64,000 bases of DNA, taken from Bernardetia sp. ABR2-2B. Its GTDB lineage: Bacteria > Bacteroidota > Bacteroidia > Cytophagales > Bernardetiaceae. The translations under genes were made by a program, and so were the position numbers. Of this stretch, positions 51,160 through 59,826 are shown in pieces; position 1 is the first letter of the stretch; the number at the start of each line of letters is the position of its first letter. The stretch lies in assembly GCF_037126435.1 (NCBI RefSeq), contig NZ_CP147020.1, positions 5,035,001 through 5,099,000 on the forward strand. The letters run 5' to 3'. The notes under the pieces are model-generated. The model made no database searches, had not been told where the DNA came from, and worked only from the letters and a program-made list of their open reading frames with translations.

Positions 51160-51798
51160 ATGGAATTACCTATCTTAAATAAAGAAGGAAAAGAAATAGG
51201 CAAAAATGCTACGTTGTCTGACAGCGTATTTGCCATCGAACCAAATGACCACGCAATTTACCTAGATGTTAAGCAATATTTAGCTAATCAACGTCAGGGA
51301 ACGCACTCTTCTAAACATAGAGGAATGGTGTCAGGTTCTACTCGTAAAATAAAACGCCAAAAGGGAACTGGAGGCGCACGTGCTGGTAGTATCAAATCTC
51401 CTATATTTGTAGGTGGTGGACGTATTTTTGGACCAGAACCACGTGATTATGGCTTCAAATTGAACCGTAAAGTAAAACAATTAGCTCGTCGTTCTGCTCT
51501 TTCTCATAAAGCAAAAGCAGAAGCAATTACAGTTATGGAAAATCTAGTAATGGATACTCCAAAAACAAAAGAGTTTATTGCTTTACTTAATAACCTCAAT
51601 CTTTCAGGTAAAAAAGTGCTTGTTGTAACAGGAGAACAAAACGATACAGTTTATCGTTCGGCTCGCAACTTACCTAAAACTAAAGTTTTGCCAGCAAATC
51701 AATTACATACATATCATATCATGAATAGTGACGTGGTAGTTCTTGCAGAAGGAGCATTAGAAGTAATTCAAGCTGAAGCTAACTCTGAAGCCAACTAA
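51160..51798 (+). CDS. rplD: 50S ribosomal protein L4
   Basis: 212 residues. L4 landmarks: an N-terminal strand LPILNKEGKEIG, the long internal loop with QRQGTHSSKHRGMVSGSTRKIKRQKGTGGARAGSIKSPIFVGGGRIFGPEPRDY (about 44-97), which lines the exit tunnel, and a C-terminal Rossmann-like domain with VLVVTGEQNDTVYRSARNLPKTKVLPANQLHTY. In Proteobacteria L4 also autoregulates the S10 operon; whether the long leader here is a target is unknown. It lies 98 nt after rplC. Confidence 0.98.
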   Translation: MELPILNKEGKEIGKNATLSDSVFAIEPNDHAIYLDVKQYLANQRQGTHSSKHRGMVSGSTRKIKRQKGTGGARAGSIKSPIFVGGGRIFGPEPRDYGFKLNRKVKQLARRSALSHKAKAEAITVMENLVMDTPKTKEFIALLNNLNLSGKKVLVVTGEQNDTVYRSARNLPKTKVLPANQLHTYHIMNSDVVVLAEGALEVIQAEANSEAN

Positions 51799-51839
51799 TA
51801 CTTATTACAATTTTTTAAAAAGTTAAATTAGACAAGAAT

Positions 51840-52145
51840 ATGAAAACTATTTTGAAAAAGCCTGTAATTACCGAGAAAGCAACAGCAATGAACGAAAATG
51901 GTGTATATGTTTTCATCGTAGATAAAAAAGCTACAAAGGCAGAAATCAAAACTGCTGTTGAAAAAATGTATGCAGACCAAGATGCTAAGGTTGTAAAGGT
52001 ACGTACAGCAATTATTTTCGGTAAGCCGAAATTTCGCTATTTAAAAACAGCAATTACTAAAGGTCATACTTCGACCTATAAAAAAGCGTTTGTACAACTT
52101 GAAAAAGGAACTACAATCGATATATTTGACACAGAAGAAAACTAA
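51840..52145 (+). CDS. rplW: 50S ribosomal protein L23
   Basis: 101 residues, starting MKTILKKPVITEKATAMNENGVYVFIVDKKATKAEIKTAVEKMY, the standard L23 fold; the KVRTAIIFGKPKFRYLKTAITKGHTSTYKKAFVQLEKG segment completes it. L23 sits at the tunnel exit and forms the docking site for trigger factor and SRP. It is 41 nt after rplD. A 444-nt non-coding gap separates it from rplB, which is unusual for this operon. Confidence 0.97.
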   Translation: MKTILKKPVITEKATAMNENGVYVFIVDKKATKAEIKTAVEKMYADQDAKVVKVRTAIIFGKPKFRYLKTAITKGHTSTYKKAFVQLEKGTTIDIFDTEEN

Positions 52146-52589
52146 ATTATCGATTAGTTTTAGTGATAAGTAATTAGTCTGAATGCAAATAAAACTGATT
52201 CTTATATGCTAATAACTAACCAATAATAAAGTTTGCTTTTATTTTCTGTAAGAGAATTAATAGTGATTAGTTCTTAATTATAAATGACTAGCTGAATACG
52301 AATGAAAAATTCAATTCGTTAATCACTAAACGTTAATCATTAATCACTAAAAGTCTCTTTTTATTTAATTTAGTTGTATTGTTTCTTAATCGAAGAAACC
52401 ACGAAAAAGTAGCAGTAATAGCGCAGAAAAACAGTCTATTCATTATCAAGAATTTCGTATTCTAGGTAGAAAGGTTATTCATTAAATGAAAATTATGAAG
52501 TAATTGTAATTTAACTGGTAACTAATTACTGATAATTGATAACTGGCATTATTGTGCTGCAAAGCCTTTTTCGTCTAATCAAAATCAAC
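52146..52589. repeat. 444-nt repeat-rich gap inside the S10-type operon
   Basis: Filled with degenerate short repeats: TTAATCACTAA / TTAATCATTAATCACTAA near 52300-52350, GTAATTAGTCTG near 52170 and CTGGTAACTAATTACTGATAATTG near 52519-52545. It also has a small hairpin GTTTCTT-AATCG-AAGAAAC (52381-52399). No ORF, terminator or TAnnTTTG promoter is seen. Confidence 0.7.
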
Positions 52590-53423
52590 ATGGCTGTTAA
52601 AAAGTTAAAACCAATGACTCCAGGTCAGCGTTTTCGTATTGCTCCTACATTTGAGGAAATTACGACAAACACTCCTGAGAAGTCTTTACTAGCACCTTGG
52701 AAAAGGTCTGGTGGTCGTAACGGATCAGGGAAAATGACAATTCGTCAACGTGGTGGTGGACACAAAAAACGCTACCGTATCATAGACTTCAAACGTTTAA
52801 AGCACGGTGTGCCAGCGACAGTGAAGACTATCGAATATGACCCAATCCGTACGGCTCGTATCGCTCTGCTTTTTTATGCAGACGGTGCAAAAGCGTATAT
52901 GATTGCGCCTCAAGGAATCAAAGTAGGACAAACTGTAATGTCAGGAGAGAATGCTACTCCAGATGTTGGAAACTGTCTTCCTCTTGGTGTTATGCCTTTA
53001 GGTACAATTGTACATTGTATTGAAATGAAACCTGGTCAAGGTGCAAGCCTTGCACGTAGTGCTGGAGCATATGCTCAATTAGTAGCTCGTGATGGCAAAT
53101 ATGCTATTCTTAGACTCCCTTCTGGTGAAACTCGCATGATTCTAGGCACTTGTTATGCTACTGTTGGTACAGTATCTAATGGAGACCACATGAACGTAAT
53201 TATGGGTAAAGCTGGTCGTAAGCGTTGGCACGGTCGTCGCCCTCGTACTCGTGGTGTTGCAATGAACCCTGTCGATCACCCTATGGGTGGTGGTGAAGGT
53301 AAATCATCTGGTGGTCACCCTCGCTCACGCAATGGCTTATATGCTAAAGGACAAAAGACTCGCAAGGTCAATAAATACTCCAATAGCTTTATTATTACTC
53401 GTCGTAAAACTCGTAACTCTTAA
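52590..53423 (+). CDS. rplB: 50S ribosomal protein L2
   Basis: 277 residues with the ATG at 52590 ([16 protein letters not shown]); the open frame begins 18 codons earlier in the repeat-rich gap but lacks the family N-terminus there. Landmarks: [28 protein letters not shown] (RNA-binding OB part), [22 protein letters not shown] near 225 (the conserved His of the peptidyl-transferase region is in NPVDHPMGG) and a basic tail. Two nucleotides separate it from rpsS, so they are coupled. Confidence 0.98.
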   Translation: MAVKKLKPMTPGQRFRIAPTFEEITTNTPEKSLLAPWKRSGGRNGSGKMTIRQRGGGHKKRYRIIDFKRLKHGVPATVKTIEYDPIRTARIALLFYADGAKAYMIAPQGIKVGQTVMSGENATPDVGNCLPLGVMPLGTIVHCIEMKPGQGASLARSAGAYAQLVARDGKYAILRLPSGETRMILGTCYATVGTVSNGDHMNVIMGKAGRKRWHGRRPRTRGVAMNPVDHPMGGGEGKSSGGHPRSRNGLYAKGQKTRKVNKYSNSFIITRRKTRNS

Positions 53424-53425
53424 TT

Positions 53426-53707
53426 ATGGCTCGTTCACTCAGAAAAGGTCCCTATATAGACTATCGCTTAGAGAAAAAAGTAGCTGCTTTAGAGCAGACT
53501 GGCAAGAAGACCGTCGTAAAGACTTGGTCTCGCCGTTCTATGATTTCTCCAGACTTTATCGGACATACTTTTGCTGTTCATAACGGCAACAAATTCATTC
53601 CTGTTTATGTAACTGACAATATGGTTGGTCACAAATTAGGCGAATTTGCACCTACTCGTAACTTTCGTGGGCATATTGCCAAGAAAGATAAGCGTGGTAA
53701 GAAGTAA
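53426..53707 (+). CDS. rpsS: 30S ribosomal protein S19
   Basis: 93 residues, [28 protein letters not shown] at the N-terminus and [28 protein letters not shown] at the C-terminus, both diagnostic for S19. It binds 16S rRNA in the head of the small subunit next to S13. It starts 2 nt after the rplB stop, which implies translational coupling. Confidence 0.98.
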   Translation: MARSLRKGPYIDYRLEKKVAALEQTGKKTVVKTWSRRSMISPDFIGHTFAVHNGNKFIPVYVTDNMVGHKLGEFAPTRNFRGHIAKKDKRGKK

Positions 53708-53754
53708 GGTAGTCGTTTTTTTTATTTTGTTTCATCTTTCTAAACAACTAATAA

Positions 53755-54198
53755 ATGGAAGCTGTTGCTAAATTACAGAACGTACCTACATCTCCACGTA
53801 AGATGCGCTTAGTCGCTGATATGATTCGTGGGAAAAAAGTAAGTTCTGCAATAAATATGTTAAAATTTGAGCCCAAAGTAGGTGCTCGTTATATGGAAAA
53901 ATTACTTCTCTCGGCAGTAGCCAACTGGGAAGTTAAACACGAAGATTTCGCTAACGAAATTGGTAGCTTAGTTATAAAAACTGTTTTTGTTGATGGTGGT
54001 AAAATGCTTAAACGCATTCAACCAGCACCACAAGGACGTGCTCACCGTGTGCGTAAGCGTTCTAACCACATTACACTTGTTGTTGCATTACCATCAGAAG
54101 GTGCTTCACTTGCAGATATGACTGAATCAATTGCGAATCAGGCAGCAGAGCAAGCAGCAGAGGCTTTGGAATCAAATGACAAATCAAACCAAGAATAA
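53755..54198 (+). CDS. rplV: 50S ribosomal protein L22
   Basis: 147 residues, longer than the usual 110-115 because of a C-terminal extension after the conserved core. Core: [37 protein letters not shown] and [35 protein letters not shown], the tunnel-lining hairpin. The extension (about 117-147: [26 protein letters not shown]..) is acidic and Ala/Glu-rich and probably helical on the ribosome surface. It is 47 nt after rpsS and 15 nt before rpsC. Confidence 0.97.
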   Translation: MEAVAKLQNVPTSPRKMRLVADMIRGKKVSSAINMLKFEPKVGARYMEKLLLSAVANWEVKHEDFANEIGSLVIKTVFVDGGKMLKRIQPAPQGRAHRVRKRSNHITLVVALPSEGASLADMTESIANQAAEQAAEALESNDKSNQE

Positions 54199-54213
54199 CA
54201 AAAAACTAACACT

Positions 54214-55002
54214 ATGGGACAAAAAGTAAATCCTGTTGGCTTTCGCTTGGGTATTGTTAAAGGCTGGGACTCAAACTGGTACGGTGGCAAAACTTTCGCT
54301 GACAAGCTCGTAGAAGACGAAAAAATTCGTAAATATATTCGTGCTAGAATTCAACGTGGTGGTATTTCTAAAATTATCATCGAACGTACTCTCAAGCGCA
54401 TTACCGTTACTGTTCATACTTCTCGCCCTGGCGTAGTAATCGGACGTGAAGGTAAAGAGGTAGATAACCTCAAAAACGAACTTCAAAAATTGACTTCAAA
54501 AGAAGTACAAATCAATATCTTCGAAATCAAACGCCCAGAAATGGATGCTCGTTTGGTAGGTGAAAATATTGCTCAACAATTAGAGGCTCGTATGTCGCAC
54601 CGTCGTGCGATGAAACAAGCGATTCAAGCTGCTATGCGTGCAGGCGCAGAAGGTATCAAAGTCAAATTGGCTGGTCGTTTGGGTGGTGCTGAGATGGCTC
54701 GTGTAGAACTTTATAAAGAAGGAAGTACACCTCTTCACACACTTCGTGCAGACATTGATTATGCTATTAGTGAAGGAAATACTATCTATGGAAAAATAGG
54801 TATTAAAGTATGGATTTACAAAGGGCAATTATACGGAAAGCAAGACCTTTCTCCTGCTGCACTTGCTGAAAAGCAAGAACGTAGTGGTGGACGTGGTGGA
54901 AATGACCGTCGTCGTGGTCGTAATGACCGTGGTGGAAACCGTCGTGGTGGAAATCGTGGTGGTGGAAACAACCGTGGTGGTGGTGGAGGAGGAAAAAGAT
55001 AA
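54214..55002 (+). CDS. rpsC: 30S ribosomal protein S3 with Arg/Gly/Asn-rich tail
   Basis: 262 residues. The core is normal S3: [25 protein letters not shown], the KH domain with VVIGREG (about 74-80) and [21 protein letters not shown], and the C-terminal S3 domain ending near residue 222. After QERSG the last 40 residues (223-262) are almost only Gly, Arg and Asn with a few Asp and a final Lys-Arg. The tail contains repeats such as GGN, RGGN and RRGGN, an RGG-box-like RNA-binding extension. It is the last gene of the operon here; the expected rplP-rpmC-rpsQ do not follow, and a terminator comes 49 nt downstream. Confidence 0.98.
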   Translation: MGQKVNPVGFRLGIVKGWDSNWYGGKTFADKLVEDEKIRKYIRARIQRGGISKIIIERTLKRITVTVHTSRPGVVIGREGKEVDNLKNELQKLTSKEVQINIFEIKRPEMDARLVGENIAQQLEARMSHRRAMKQAIQAAMRAGAEGIKVKLAGRLGGAEMARVELYKEGSTPLHTLRADIDYAISEGNTIYGKIGIKVWIYKGQLYGKQDLSPAALAEKQERSGGRGGNDRRRGRNDRGGNRRGGNRGGGNNRGGGGGGKR

Positions 55003-55050
55003 ATTTGTCTTTTTTCAAGTCTTAAACTAACACAGTTTCTGATATAAATA

Positions 55051-55093
55051 AAAATGAGATACGTTTCTTTTATAGAAATGTATCTCATTTTTT
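55051..55093. terminator. Terminator closing the ribosomal operon
   Basis: AAAATGAGATACGTTTCT / AGAAATGTATCTCATTTT, an 18-bp stem with one G-U pair, loop TTTAT, then T residues. It lies between convergent rpsC and the deacetylase gene. Confidence 0.9.
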
Positions 55094-55116
55094 ATGCTTC
55101 AGAAGGTATTTTAGAA

Positions 55117-55770
55117 CTATAATTTCTCAAATATAAATCCTTTTTCTGAAAAGTGCTCTAAGTAGCGAGGTAATGTATAAAGCATATTTTTTGCAGCCTT
55201 GATACTATCATGAAAAGTAATTATCGAACCCGATTCGGTACATTCGATAGACTTTTGAAGGCATACTTTACGAGAAAGAAATTTATCAAAATCCCCTGTC
55301 AAGACGTCCCACATCACGATTTGATATTCTGTAGATATTTTTTGAAACTGCTCAGGTGTTAGTTTTCCATAAGGAGGACGGTACAAGGAAACCTGTTCGA
55401 ACATTTCTAATTTAGAATATTCTTCCAAAATAGTATTCTTGCACTTATTTATATTATCAAAATAATCTTCGTTTTCAGTTGCCCAACCATTCAAATGATT
55501 TTGAGTGTGATTGCCTACTGAATGACCTGCATCTATTACTTTCTTAAAAATATGGGGGTTTTTCTTTACATTATCGCCAATACAAAAAAAGGTAGCTTTT
55601 GCATCAAATTTTTCTAAAATAGAAAGTACATTTTCCGTTATTTCTGGAATAGGACCATCGTCGAAGGTTAGATAAATAGTAGGCTTTTCGGAAGGCTTAA
55701 ACCAAAGAAGATTAGGAAAAAGCCATCGAACAATTTTGCCACTTTTATGAGGGTAAGGTTTGAAACGCAT
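55117..55770 (-). CDS. Polysaccharide deacetylase (NodB homology) family protein
   Basis: 217 residues. The NodB core has TFDDGP (about 36-41, catalytic base Asp and metal Asp), the H-xxx-H metal pair in AGHSVGNHTQNH (about 80-91), RPPYGK (about 130-135), and IITFHDS near 187 with the second catalytic His. It hydrolyses N-acetyl groups of sugars in peptidoglycan or other polymers, or acts on related amidated substrates. There is no cleavable signal peptide, though residues 14-26 are mildly hydrophobic, so it may be a peripheral or cytosolic variant. Single gene, minus strand. Confidence 0.88.
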   Translation of the reverse strand: MRFKPYPHKSGKIVRWLFPNLLWFKPSEKPTIYLTFDDGPIPEITENVLSILEKFDAKATFFCIGDNVKKNPHIFKKVIDAGHSVGNHTQNHLNGWATENEDYFDNINKCKNTILEEYSKLEMFEQVSLYRPPYGKLTPEQFQKISTEYQIVMWDVLTGDFDKFLSRKVCLQKSIECTESGSIITFHDSIKAAKNMLYTLPRYLEHFSEKGFIFEKL

Positions 55771-55843
55771 CTCTTTTCAGTTAGCAGTTACCAGTAATCA
55801 GTTGAATACATAAATTTATGAAGCTACCTTTTTATTACAATTT

Positions 55844-56686
55844 TTACTCCTCTTCTTCTACAATAGTTGTCATAGAAACCATCGAAGAGGTCATAAACAA
55901 GCCCAATACATTTTCTCCTATTATATTTGTACGTGGATTGACAGGAGGAGGACTAAAAAGACCACCATCATTGAAAGAAACATCTACTAAATCATCATAA
56001 AAATCATAGGCTTCTTTTGTGATAGAATATTGCTCCAAACGAACAGTATCTCCTAGCTCATACGCATAAGGAAGTTGCAAACCATCTATATTTTCGCCCA
56101 CAGCGTCATCAGTTGCATACAATAAATCTCCTGCATTATCATAAATGAGCGTATCATTTTGGTAATTTCTCCAAAAATAATAATCTCTAGTTTCTTGTGG
56201 TTCTTTGGCATAAAAATACAAATAATATCCTTCATCTTGAAAACGAGATTCTGGTGTAAAGCGAATCTGAACAGAATCTATATTTGTAGTTGGAAAAATT
56301 TTACTCTGAGAAGTAAACTCTCTTCCATCATATTCGATGGATAAATCGTATGTATTTCCCACAACTCCTTTATAGTCTGGGTCTTGAGGAAGATAATACC
56401 CTGCTTCTTCTTCACTTTCCAAAAAGTCCATTTTATTTCCATCTTGGTCAGTCATTGAAACGATTGCATTAGATACTTTTGGTTCTTCAGAAGGGTCATA
56501 AAAATCCAAACTTTCGCCTAGTCTGACAAAAGAATAACCTTTTACATCAATTAGTTCGGCTTCTACAATCAAAGCAGGAGAGTCTGCCCCCTTTAAAGGT
56601 AAATCAATTACTTGCTCACAAGAAGAAAAAGCAATGAGAAGAAAAAGCAAAATAAATGCTTTGTTTAAAAATGATATATTTTTCAT
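55844..56686 (-). CDS. DUF4249-type lipoprotein, partner of the TonB receptor
   Basis: 280 residues with a lipoprotein signal (MKNISFLNKAFILLFLLIAFSSC, Cys 23). The mature N-terminus EQVIDLPLKGADSPALIVEAELID is the DUF4249 signature; the domain continues as a beta-rich Ig-like region (RLGESLDFYDPSEEPKVSNAIVSMTDQDGN, VGNTYDLSIEYDGREFTSQSKIFPTTNIDSVQIRF). DUF4249 proteins sit next to TonB receptors and probably act as surface-exposed substrate-capture lipoproteins. Here the gene starts 51 nt after the receptor stop, with a strong hairpin in between. The substrate is unknown. Confidence 0.82.
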   Translation of the reverse strand: MKNISFLNKAFILLFLLIAFSSCEQVIDLPLKGADSPALIVEAELIDVKGYSFVRLGESLDFYDPSEEPKVSNAIVSMTDQDGNKMDFLESEEEAGYYLPQDPDYKGVVGNTYDLSIEYDGREFTSQSKIFPTTNIDSVQIRFTPESRFQDEGYYLYFYAKEPQETRDYYFWRNYQNDTLIYDNAGDLLYATDDAVGENIDGLQLPYAYELGDTVRLEQYSITKEAYDFYDDLVDVSFNDGGLFSPPPVNPRTNIIGENVLGLFMTSSMVSMTTIVEEEE

Positions 56687-56699
56687 AGTTGTATGCTTA

Positions 56700-56733
56700 A
56701 AACCCTAAGGGTCTTCAAAGACCCTTAGGGTTT
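56700..56733. repeat. 15-bp perfect hairpin between receptor and lipoprotein genes
   Basis: AAACCCTAAGGGTCT (56700-56714), loop TCAA, AGACCCTTAGGGTTT (56719-56733), with CCC/GGG runs that stand out in the AT-rich surroundings. No long T tract follows on the minus strand, so it may attenuate or stabilise the mRNA. Confidence 0.85.
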
Positions 56734-56736
56734 GGT

Positions 56737-59148
56737 TTATTTATTTTTTTTATCAAGAGAAAATGTAAAATTATAAGTAATGGAAGGAATGATTCCGAAA
56801 AGTGTTGTCTGTACGGCTTCATACTCTCCTGTTCCCTCTTCGTTTTCGTCTTGTTTTTCTCTAAAGTAAATAGAAAACGCATTTTTACGATTATAGAAAT
56901 TATAAATAGAAAAATTCCAACTTCCTTTCCAGTTTTTCTTATGTTTTCCATCAATGGTAAGCGAAATATCGGCTCTGTGATAATCAGGCAAACGGCTGTT
57001 ATTTCGCTGCCCTGTTTCATAATAATCTACAACTTGATTTCCTACTCTATATCTTCCAACAGGAAAAGTAACGGCAGCACCAGAAGTAAAAATAAAATTA
57101 CCTGCCAGTGTAACTCTAGGAGAAAATTGATGTGCCACAACAACAGCCAAATTATGAGGGCGATTATAACGTGGACTATATGCATTACCTAAATTAATTT
57201 CAGCAATCTGACGTTGTGTAGTGGAAAGTGTATAGCTAATCCAACCCGTCGTTTTGCCATAATTTTTCTTAACATAAAGCTCCAATCCATAAGACCAAGC
57301 ATTACCAGCAGCAAGAGCTTCTTCAATATTATCGTTCAATAATAAATCTTCGCCATCTCTAACATCAATCTGATTTTGCATGTATTTGTAATACCCTTCT
57401 ACTGATGCTTCCCATTTATTATCTGCAAAATTTCGAAAATAACCTAAAGCTACTTGGTCAGAGAGCTGTGGTTCAATGTGTTTGTTTGTCGGAATCCAAC
57501 GGTCAAAAGGAAGAGCAGCTGTATTCGGAGAAACGGTCTGAAGATACTGGCGAGTACGATTATAAGAGGCTTTGATAGAGGATTTTTCATTAAGCAAATA
57601 ATTTATTGCCAAACGAGGCTCAAAACCTGCATAAAAACTATACGGTTCAAAACTATCATAACTCAAAGTATCAGTAATGTTTGCATCTGTTTTTTGTTCT
57701 CCATCTGCGTATTCATATTCTTCTGTTTTTCCTACGTTCTGAAACATCGAAAAACGCAAACCATATTGAAGGGTAATTTTATTGTTTAATTTTTGTTCAT
57801 TGGCTACATAAAAAGCATTTTCAAAGGCAAATTTATCACTCAACTTGAAGGAATTAAAAATAGACTCTTCGTTTTGAGGTGTTATTTCTGTTGGATTGAA
57901 ATGATGATAAATATTTTCTGTTCCGAAAGTCATTGTATTTTTAGGATTGATAAAATAATCAAAATCTAACTTGACAGAATAATCCGTTATTCCAGAATCC
58001 CAATTAAAGTTTTGTGCGCCATCATTTATCTCAAATCCATAATTAAAATTACTATAAACGGCTGTTGTGTTCAAAAATAATTTCTGATTAAAAATGTGAT
58101 TCCAACGCAAAGTAGCTGTTGCATTTCCCCAATTCAGACCAAAACCTTCACCAAACTTAAAAACATCTCTACCAAAATAACCAGATAAATAAATACGGTC
58201 TTTGTCCGAAATCTCATAATTTGCCTTTGCATTAAAATCATAAAAATATAATTTGTTTTCTCTAAGGCTTGTATCATTAGCAAACCTCAAAAACTGGTCA
58301 GCATACGTTCTACGACCAGACAAGATAAACGAGCTTTTTTCATTAATAGGAGCTTCCACCGTCAAACGACTAGAAACTGTACCTATTCCACCAGAAGCAT
58401 TGAATTTTTTGTTATTTCCGTTTTTCATTCGAATATCAATAATGGAAGAAAGTCGCCCTCCATATTGTGCAGGTATTCCTCCTTTATAGAGTTTTACATC
58501 TTTGATAGCATCAGGATTAAAAACGGAAAAGAAACCCAATAAATGCGATGCATTATAAACAGGCGCATCATCTAGCAGAATCAAGTTTTGGTCATTCGCA
58601 CCACCACGAACAAAAATTCCTCCTGTTCCTTCTCCTGCACTTTGCACACCAGGAAGCAGCGTAAGGGTTCGCAAAACATCCACTTCTCCCAAAAGAGCAG
58701 GTAGTTTTTTTACTTGCTCTACTTCCAAAACTTGCGTACTCATCTGTACTTCGGTTACGTTTTCATCTTCTCTTTCGGCTGTAACAACAACTTCTTTCAA
58801 GTCTTTTGCTTCACTCATTTCTATATTGAGTGTTATATTTTTGGATAAATCTATCTCAAAAATCTGATTTTCGAAGCCAATATAAGAAACAATAATTCTG
58901 TATTTTCCTTCTTCAAGAGTGAGTGAATAAAATCCATATACATTAGCGACTGCACCTGTCCCTGGCATTTTTTCTACCAAAACCGTTGCTCCAATAAGTT
59001 CTTCTCCGTTGGCTGCGTCTCGTATTTTTCCACTAAGTGTATATTTATTATTTTGAGCAAAAGCTGAATGCTGACAGTAAGTAGAAAAAACAAAAGTCAG
59101 AAACAAGGTGGACAAAACGCACAAAAAATGCGTATAATTTCGTTTCAT
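56737..59148 (-). CDS. TonB-dependent receptor with CarboxypepD-reg-like N-terminal domain
   Basis: 803-residue outer-membrane receptor. Signal peptide to about residue 31 (ending HSAFAQ); carboxypeptidase-regulatory-like domain (about 36-110, YTLSGKIRDAANGEELIGATVLVEKM); then a plug (about 120-240: EVDVLRTLTLLPGVQSAGEGTGGIFVRGGANDQNLILLDDAPVYNASHLLGF) and a 22-strand-type barrel to the C-terminus (ending IPSITYNFTFSLDKKNK). It imports an unknown nutrient using proton motive force through TonB. The N-terminal domain plus partner lipoprotein follow the Bacteroidota SusC-like arrangement, but DUF4249 replaces SusD. Confidence 0.92.
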   Translation of the reverse strand: MKRNYTHFLCVLSTLFLTFVFSTYCQHSAFAQNNKYTLSGKIRDAANGEELIGATVLVEKMPGTGAVANVYGFYSLTLEEGKYRIIVSYIGFENQIFEIDLSKNITLNIEMSEAKDLKEVVVTAEREDENVTEVQMSTQVLEVEQVKKLPALLGEVDVLRTLTLLPGVQSAGEGTGGIFVRGGANDQNLILLDDAPVYNASHLLGFFSVFNPDAIKDVKLYKGGIPAQYGGRLSSIIDIRMKNGNNKKFNASGGIGTVSSRLTVEAPINEKSSFILSGRRTYADQFLRFANDTSLRENKLYFYDFNAKANYEISDKDRIYLSGYFGRDVFKFGEGFGLNWGNATATLRWNHIFNQKLFLNTTAVYSNFNYGFEINDGAQNFNWDSGITDYSVKLDFDYFINPKNTMTFGTENIYHHFNPTEITPQNEESIFNSFKLSDKFAFENAFYVANEQKLNNKITLQYGLRFSMFQNVGKTEEYEYADGEQKTDANITDTLSYDSFEPYSFYAGFEPRLAINYLLNEKSSIKASYNRTRQYLQTVSPNTAALPFDRWIPTNKHIEPQLSDQVALGYFRNFADNKWEASVEGYYKYMQNQIDVRDGEDLLLNDNIEEALAAGNAWSYGLELYVKKNYGKTTGWISYTLSTTQRQIAEINLGNAYSPRYNRPHNLAVVVAHQFSPRVTLAGNFIFTSGAAVTFPVGRYRVGNQVVDYYETGQRNNSRLPDYHRADISLTIDGKHKKNWKGSWNFSIYNFYNRKNAFSIYFREKQDENEEGTGEYEAVQTTLFGIIPSITYNFTFSLDKKNK

Positions 59149-59826
59149 AATGATTGAGAAATAAAAAATAAGTTGAGAAAATAATCGATGTTTTGAATAA
59201 TTTGTATGCTATATTTATTGTTTCGGAAGTTTTGTCTTACAAATCAAAAAGACGTAGGTTTGTTTGTAAAAGTTGCTTTTCGGATAGATTTATTAACTTA
59301 AGTTAATGAAATCAGTTTAAACTGTTAGTTTGTTTTCCGACGAGGTATAGGTTCACTTTCCCCTACTTAGTTTACAAAAATAAATGAGCTTTAACTTGCT
59401 TTAACGTACTTCTTCGGAAATGATACAATTTATTTTAAGAATGAATTATTATTGCTTATCATTTTTATGACCCTTTTAGCAGTAAAAAAAACAAAAAATG
59501 ACTATTTTGAAGAAATATTTATTACAGCAGCAGTAAGCAAAAACTTAAAAACTCGTGCGCTTACATTTGACAGTCGGTATGCCTATTTGTCTAACCTAAA
59601 ACTGATTTATAGAGCGAATTGGACGTTTTTTTACTACACTAAAAAGCAACGTAATAACTCGTCTAAAATAAGTATAGACATAATTTTGAAGTGAAATAAA
59701 TGGATTTTCTAATGATACGAAATTTGATTAAATGAAGTTCAAATAATAAATTTCTAAGAAATAGAAAGTAGATAAATTACTATTTTTAATTAATTGATAT
59801 GCAGCAATTTTAATTCGTAATTGTTC
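59149..59826. other. Long intergenic region upstream of the TonB receptor
   Basis: 678 bp. It holds two adjacent perfect palindromes, TTAACTTAAGTTAA (59293-59306) and CAGTTTAAACTG (59313-59324), and a candidate minus-strand -7 box at 59375-59382 (TATTTTTG read on the minus strand). A 76-codon plus-strand ORF (59467-59694) has no recognisable features and is not called a gene. AATTCGTAATT repeat units are at 59812-59826. Confidence 0.55.

Noticed and set aside
54803-55088. Two minus-strand ORFs (71 and 90 codons) rich in His or Pro
   Set aside because: They are the antisense translation of the Arg/Gly/Asn tail of rpsC and of the terminator; composition is imposed by the repeats.
57454-57789. 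111-codon plus-strand ORF inside the TonB receptor gene
   Set aside because: Antisense to the barrel-coding region, with basic and Cys/Phe-rich composition typical of a shadow frame.
59467-59694. 76-codon plus-strand ORF upstream of the TonB receptor
   Set aside because: No homology pattern, no promoter box and AT-rich composition; kept only as part of the intergenic description.
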